Positions 58,901 to 64,000 of a DNA stretch of 64,000 bases are shown here, in pieces. The translations under genes were made by a program, and so were the position numbers. Each line of letters opens with the position of its first letter. Positions within the stretch are counted from its first letter, which is position 1. Source of the DNA: Amia ocellicauda. Its lineage: Eukaryota; Chordata; Actinopteri; Amiiformes; Amiidae. The notes below the pieces were generated by a model. The model did not search any database. It was not told the origin of the DNA and saw only the letters and a program-made list of their open reading frames with translations. The stretch lies in contig NC_089851.1 in NCBI RefSeq assembly GCF_036373705.1, positions 50,279,470-50,343,469 of the forward strand, read 5' to 3'.

Positions 58901-59683
58901 AGCCTAAATGTAGTACCTGAAATGACTCAGTCTGTTATACAATGGGAGTCTTATTTCCATCCCTGATATTGATGCCATCTTCTCTTTTTTCCTGCGTCTG
59001 TATTCTGTATAGTGGTATGCCAGCATGCAGACCAGGATAGAGCTTTTTGAATTGAGGAGTTAGAAGTGGTGGGTGAGCTCCTGTGTGATACAGTGTTTGG
59101 TGGGCTTTTGCAGGGCAAAAAAGAGCAGGAACTGCAGAGTAAGAAGGAAAGTCCGAAGAGCAAGAAGACAGAGCGGGAGCTACTGGGCGAGCTGTTCACC
59201 GATAAGGAGTACCTGGAGAAACTGCTCGAAGACAAAGGTGCCCACATCAAATGCAGTGGAATACGTAGCATCTGATACATGGACACAAAAGGCCATGAAA
59301 GAAAGATTCTTATCCTATACAAGCATCCTTATGTTTTAATGCCATGTTTTCAAATATAATTGTGGGGAGAAGCAGGCACTGTTCAGAGCAAAGGTGGCGT
59401 CTGAGGTACTGCAAGCTTACCTGGACAAAAAATGCTAAGCACTTGCCACTTGCCTAACACTGCTGTTGTAATTCCGCCTTAAATTAGTCACTTAAAACAC
59501 CACACTGGGCATGATTCATCCTTGCATGTAAACACAGCTATTGTTGTGGTCCTGCACAGATCTGATCAGTAGAAATGGAAACAAGGTGGATGACCTGATC
59601 CTGAGTGGCATCAACTACCTGGACACACGCATTGAGTTCTGGAGACAGCACAAGCCCATCTATGCCTGGAAGAGGGGTCACAA
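55974..59683 (+). CDS. ODAD4: ODAD4 (TTC25), outer dynein arm docking complex subunit 4, N-terminal part
   Basis: TPR-repeat protein needed to dock outer dynein arms on axonemal microtubules of motile cilia. Exons: about 55974-56108, 56646-56777, 57232-57385, 58634-58695, 59114-59237, 59560-59683, all GT-AG and in phase. The coded product includes STYITEGNQLYLKGEYIKSI (TPR1), DNKHLLVARSRSFLRLGD (TPR2), GIYQKAEALYAMGNFEFAL and VFFHRGHKLRPELQELRLG (TPR3), SPSSVKLENIGDLSFFHGK, LLGELFTDKEYLEKLL and SGINYLDTRIEFWRQHKPIY. These match the first 200 or so residues of vertebrate TTC25. The first coding exon is unresolved: the frame is open upstream of 55974, a good acceptor lies at 55971, and a short ATGAATGCAG exon at 55675 would be in phase but has a weak donor. 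The last exon ends CACAA followed by GTAACA; the remaining two thirds of the gene must lie beyond 64000. Confidence 0.93.
57751..58133. mobile_element. Palindromic MITE-like repeat, copy B, with L2-type tail
   Basis: In the ODAD4 intron after 57385. Begins AAGGGTTCTTAATCCTGATC, then CTGGAGGACCCCCTACCC; ends GACTCCTCCAGGACCAGGG, then TTGAGAACCACTGAG, the complement. Matches 5131-5434. Near 58050 it contains AAGGGCGTCTGCTAATAAAT, then AATAATAATAA, which resembles the 3' tail of fish L2 LINEs and L2-tailed SINEs. Confidence 0.7.
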
Positions 59684-59964
59684 GTAACACACACATGCAG
59701 ATCATCTGGCAACTGTAAATAAGAAAGGATAGCAGACTATGAGGTCCTCCTGATTGTTTATCAGCTCCAGATATTTTAATCTTATTTATTTAATGTAATA
59801 TTGGGTGGTTTTAAATTTGACCGATCTACTGCAATCAGAGTTACTAAAGTTTTTTGAAATGGCGATTTAAAAAATGTTTACAATTTCAACTCGTATGCGC
59901 CATAACTCTCATCAGATTCGCCAATACGTGTTACGATGATATCACAAATGGAATCATGTGACTC
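59684..59964. other. ODAD4 intron, no feature seen
   Basis: Non-coding sequence after the last visible ODAD4 exon. Nothing else recognised. Confidence 0.4.
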
Positions 59965-60184
59965 ACAAAATGACATTTCGTCCCACGAAAGTACATTTTG
60001 TCCCACGAAATGACCATTTTGTGCATACATTTTGTATTTTGTCCCACGAAATGACCATTTGGTGCACATTTTGTCCTACAAAATACTTATTTCATGCTTA
60101 GCAATTTTGTGGATGAAAAGTAAAATGTATTTTGCCTTCTGTGGATGGAATGAAAACCCCAGTATACATTATGTCCACGATATA
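59965..60184. repeat. TTTTGTCCCACGAAAT tandem/inverted repeat, left part
   Basis: At least three units built on ATTTTGTCCCACGAAATG, each about 30-45 bases, with TTTCGT/ACGAAA dyads. The block is interrupted by the Tc1 at 60185; similar words (TTCATTTCGTGG, TTTTGTGCA) resume at 61095-61185. Confidence 0.65.
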
Positions 60185-61083
60185 CACCGATCAGCTATAA
60201 CATTATGAGCACTGACAGGTGAAGTGAATAACACTGATAATCTTGTTATCATGGCACCTGTCAGTGGGTGGGATATATTAGGCAGCAAGTGAACATTTTT
60301 TCCTCAAAGTTGATGTGTTAGAAGCAGGAAAAATGGGCAAGCATAAGGATCTGAGTGACTTTGACAAGGGCCAAATTGTGATGGCTAGACGACTGGGTCA
60401 GAGCATCTCCAAAACTGCAGCTCTTGTGGGGTGTTCCCGGTCTGCAGTGGTCAGTACCTATCAAAAGTGGTCCAAGGAAGGAAAAGCGGTGAACTAGTGA
60501 CAGGGTCATGGGCGGCCAAGGCTCATTGATGCATGTGGGGAGTGAAGGCTGGCCCATATGGTCTGATCCAACAGACGAGCTACTGTAGCTCAAATTGCTG
60601 AAAAAGTGAATGCTGGTTCTGATAGAAAGGTGTCAGAACACACAGTGCATCGCAGTTTGTTGCGTATGGGGCTGCGTAGCCGCAGACCAGTCAGGGTGCC
60701 CATGCTGACCCCTGTCCACTGCCAAAAACGCCTACAATGGACACATGAGCATCAGAACTGGACCACGGAGCAATGGAAGAAGGTGGCCTGGTCTGATGAA
60801 TCACGAGTTCAAGGTGTTAACTTGGCCTCCAAATTCCCCAGATCTCAATCCAATCGAGCATCTGTGGGATGTGCTGGACAAACAAGTCCGATCCATGGAG
60901 GCCCCACCTCGCAACTTACAGGACTTAAAGGATCTGCTGCTAACGTCTTGGTGCCAAATACCAAAGCACACCTTCAGAGGTCTAGTGGAGTCCAAGCCTC
61001 CGACGGGTCAGGGCTGTTTTGGCGGCAAAATGGGGACCTACACAATATTAGGCAGGTGGTCATAATGTTATGGCTGATCGGTG
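60185..61083 (+). mobile_element. Tc1-like transposon, internally deleted
   Basis: Inverted ends CACCGATCAGCTATAACATT (60185) and AATGTTATGGCTGATCGGTG (ending 61083), flanked by TA. 899 bp long, with a large internal deletion in the transposase. Confidence 0.9.
60333..61065 (+). pseudogene. Tc1-like transposase, internally deleted
   Basis: The N-terminal DNA-binding part opens at [20 protein letters not shown] and hits a TAG at about 60495. The middle restarts through SEHTVHRSLLRMGLRSRRP to VAWSDES (first Asp). It then fuses directly to [20 protein letters not shown] (Glu region) in another frame, so the segment with the second catalytic Asp is absent. The C-terminal RGLVESKP segment is present. 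Non-functional. Confidence 0.85.
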
Positions 61084-61569
61084 TAAAAGTTGCATTTCAG
61101 ATATTGTTCATTTCGTGGTATGAAATGGGTATTTTGTGCACAGAAGAGCTTTCATGCACAAAATGATATATGACACAAAAGGCGCCCCATAGTTTAATTG
61201 TATATGTATTGCACCTGTATTCATAATCGTAGCACCGCAGCTAGTTAATGAGTTACTTAGCAAATTATGACTATTTATTGATGTTGTTTCTGTAATCAGA
61301 AATAAGTTGCATTACATATTATTGTTGCGAGATGTACAGTGTAATTGTGCGTTTGGCCTACCTTTTCTGCAATCAGAATAGGCTGTAAATTGTGTTAGCA
61401 TTCCTGACATTCCAAGCACTTAGTTTGCATTTGGCCAATCACTGTACTAAGGAGGCAGTGTAATTAAACACAGTTCAGGTGTGCGCTCCCCCAATTAGTT
61501 ACAGGTGGAGTATTTAACAGCCTCTAGGACCTCTGCCTCTCGGGAATAAAATACTAAATTACAGGTACA
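61084..61569. other. Right part of the CACGAAAT repeat and flanking intron DNA
   Basis: The first 100 bases continue the repeat seen at 59965-60184. The rest, up to the LINE, is AT-rich with no recognised feature. Confidence 0.4.
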
Positions 61570-64000
61570 GTCTAAATAGATGTGTCTTGAGTAATCACTG
61601 TAAGGTGTTCAGGGATTCTGCTGTATTGACCTCTGTGGGAAGGTCATTACACCACTAAGGGGCCAGTGAAGAAAATGAGTGGGCTCTGGAGGAAGGGGAG
61701 TGAAAAGGAGGCAAAGTAAATTTTCTGGCACAGGATGACTGAAGAGGTCTGGAGGGGATGTAGGGAGAGATGAGGGTCTGAAGGTAGCTTGGTGCAGTCT
61801 GGTCAAGGCAATGGTAGGTGAGTGTCAATGTCTTGAACTGGATTCGATCCGGGAACGTGAGCCAGTGGAGGAAGCAGAGCAGTTGAGTAGTGTGTGGGAA
61901 TCGCGGCAGAGAGAAAAACAGACGAGCAGCAGAGTTCTGGATGAGCTGAATCAGGCGAGTAGTAGTTGCAGAACTGGACCAGGGACTGGATGAGCAGCTG
62001 AGTCGAGCAGTCTGTGAGGAAGGGTCAGATTCGGTGTATGTTGCTCAGGAAGAATCGGCAGGAGCGTGTAGGAGAGCACAGAATCGTGGGTGACTCCTAG
62101 GTTCTTAGAATCTATGACACTCTTCTTCCGCTAAAGGAATTGAAATGCAGAGATCAACAGAAGGTTAGGAGGAGGTTGAGCTTGAGGTGGTGTGAGTACA
62201 TCTAGGTGGAGATAGCAGACAAACAGGGAGAGATGTGAGAGGGGATGAGAGGGTCAGAAGAGGGAAAAGACAGGAAGATCTGGGCTTCATCTGCATAGAA
62301 ATGGTAGGAGAAACCATGGGATGGGATGAGGGGGCCCAGAGAGTGTGTGTAGAGAAAGAACAGGAGGGGGCCCGGGACAGAGCCTTGGGGTACACCTGTG
62401 AGGAGAGGTTGAGGTGTGGAAAAAGAACCTTGCAATGTTACTTGCTAGGTCCGGTCAGGTAGGGGAGAACCAGGCGAGAGCAGTTCCAGAGATTCCAAGG
62501 TCAGTGAGGTAGGAGAATAGGATGGAGCGATTGAAGGAGTCAAACACTGTGGATAGATCAAGGAGGATCAGGAATGGGGAGAGGCATGCCGCCCAAGCAC
62601 AGTTGAGTGAGTCAGTGACTGCCAGGAGAGCAGTCTCTGTGGAGTGAGCTGTGTGGAAGCCAGATTGCAGGTGAGTGGGGAGAGGGTCCAGAGCACACCT
62701 TGTGGATTTGTGACCTAGGACAAGAGAGGAAAGTTCAGAGTCAGAGAGATGTGAGAATGAAGAAAAGGAAGATCGATGATGTCTGTGATCTTAGAGGAGA
62801 AGAAGGAGGCAAAATCATCAGCAGACAGAGAAGGAGGAGGAGGAATGGGAGGGGGGAGGGAGGAGAAGGTGGAGTAGAGTTTGTGGGGGCTGTTGACAGG
62901 ATTCAAAAAGTGATTGGAAGTAAGAATTCTTGGCTGAGGTGAGTGAGGAGGAGAATGTGGACCGTAGAGAGCAGTAGAGGTCAAGGGCAGCTGGGCGTTT
63001 GGACCTCTTCCTCTTCCGTTCAGCGGAGTGCAGATTGGATCAGGCTGAGTGGAAGAAAGAGGAGATCCAGGGCTGTGGGAGGAGGGGTGGACAGGAGGAG
63101 ATGTGAGAGGACAGAGAGAATCAAGGGAGAAGGTGAGTGAGGAGAACAAAGTGGAAGAAGCACAGTTAACATACAGATGGGAAAAACAGTCAATGGAAGG
63201 TAACAGAGTGTGAGCAGTCAAGGCAAGGGTGAAGGTGGAGATGGAGCGGAAGGTGTCAGTGGGAGTGGGTGTGGTGGGGAGGTGGGGAGACAAAGGAAGC
63301 AAGAGCTGAAGTCGTGGTCTGAGATATCCATGGGTGTCATGGAGAGCATTGAAGGGGAGCAGCCTCTTGAGAAGATGGGATCCAGCCGGTCGGCCTGCCA
63401 TGTGAGTGGTGAGAGAAGGGGAGAGACAGGGAGAGGGGAAGGTTGAGAGTGGAGGAGGGTTAGCTATGGATGTTGAAGTCTCCCTGGAGGATGATAGGGG
63501 AGGAGAATGAAGGGAGAGAGGAGAGAAGGAACTCCAGTTCATCCAGGAAGAAGGTGAGTTGACCAGGAGGACGGTAGAGAGCTAGAAATAAGAGGTGAGA
63601 GGGAGAGGTGGGTTCTACTGCATGGAATTTAAAGCTATTGGCAGAGATAGAGAAGAGAAAGGTGGGAAAGGGAAGAGGAGAGAAGGGGAGAGCAGCAACC
63701 CTGTCCCTCCTCCCCGCCAGGTTGGACAAGGGGAGTGGGAGAGGACAAACGGAGAGGACAGGGCAGCAGGGGTGGTTGAGTTCTCAGGGGAGAGCCATGT
63801 CTTGGTGAGAGCAAGGAAATCCAGGGAGTGGTGGGATGCAAAAGTGGAGATGAAGTCGGCCTTGTTGGAAGCTGAGTGGCAGTTCCACAGACCTCCTGTG
63901 AGGGTAATGGAGGAGAGGGAGTAGGAGGGGAGAAGCAGAGAGATGAGGTTATAGGGATAAAGGAGGCAGTGGTGAGCAGGTGACCATTGAGAGGCTGGAG
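61570..64000 (-). mobile_element. L2-type LINE, 3' part, entering from the right edge
   Basis: Reads on the minus strand. The endonuclease part is at about 63890-63470 (GLWNCHSASNKADFISTF, LALTKTWLSPENSTT, LALYRPPGQLTFFLDELEFL, GDFNIHS). A Pro/Ser-rich middle region with DDFASFFSSKITDI follows at 63542-62715. The reverse transcriptase is at about 62600-62170 (LLTGVPQGSVPGPLLFFLY, GFSYHFYADEAQIFLSFP, where the catalytic ADD has become ADE). The remainder to about 61570 is the C-terminal part and 3' UTR. Frameshifts and the mutated active site indicate an inactive copy. The high purine content of the plus strand is the complement of its Pro/Ser/Leu-rich coding. Confidence 0.88.

Noticed and set aside
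59641..59689. TAA directly after GHK as the true end of ODAD4
   Set aside because: The family continues for several hundred residues here, and CACAA followed by GTAACA offers a donor in the right phase, so a splice is more likely than a stop.
62165..62462. Plus-strand ORF of 75 codons opposite the L2 RT
   Set aside because: Shadow of the minus-strand reverse transcriptase, which carries VPQGS and YHFYAD motifs.

Overview
This is about 64 kb of AT-rich vertebrate nuclear DNA. The mixture of Tc1/mariner transposons, fish-type L2, CR1 and RTE LINEs, a Gmr1-like retrotransposon and multi-exon genes with short introns points to a ray-finned fish. The species cannot be fixed from the sequence. Gene models were built by hand from recognisable protein segments, GT-AG splice sites and codon-phase bookkeeping.

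Layout. Four host genes can be named. ETHE1 (mitochondrial persulfide dioxygenase) is on the minus strand at 956-6662. TMEM71 (a two-pass membrane protein of unknown function) is on the minus strand with coding exons at 14925-22914 and a probable non-coding first exon in a CpG-rich patch at 27044-27240. IFT57 (intraflagellar transport complex B) is on the minus strand at 31206-39738, with 11 exons that all join in phase. ODAD4/TTC25 (outer dynein arm docking complex) is on the plus strand from about 55974. Only its N-terminal TPR half is present and the gene runs off the right edge. A fifth, unidentified small spliced gene may lie on the minus strand at 52820-54437.

The rest is mostly mobile DNA. 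It includes a CR1-like LINE (8341-10150) carrying a solo Tc1 terminal repeat; a decayed Tc1 element (12137-13645) with a 79-bp MITE derivative in the presumed IFT57 3' UTR; three copies of one Tc1/mariner family with DD36E spacing (16338, 32425, 35600), the middle one with an intact 346-codon transposase; a deleted Tc1-like copy (41227-42057); a Passport-like DD34E element (44355-45796); and a Gmr1-like Ty3/gypsy retrotransposon (47986-52656) whose integrase precedes the reverse transcriptase and whose Gag carries a SCAN-like capsid. Next come a 2.1-kb segment bounded by imperfect inverted repeats (52657-54787), an internally deleted Tc1 (60185-61083) nested in a tandem-repeat array, and a minus-strand L2-type LINE entering from the right edge (61570-64000).

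The host genes do not form an operon or an obvious pathway. IFT57 and ODAD4 are both motile-cilium genes, and the IFT57 promoter contains a near-consensus RFX X-box and two ETS sites. ETHE1 acts in mitochondrial sulfide oxidation and is unrelated. The most unusual items are the Gmr1-like element and the adjoining inverted-repeat segment with its unidentified spliced gene.
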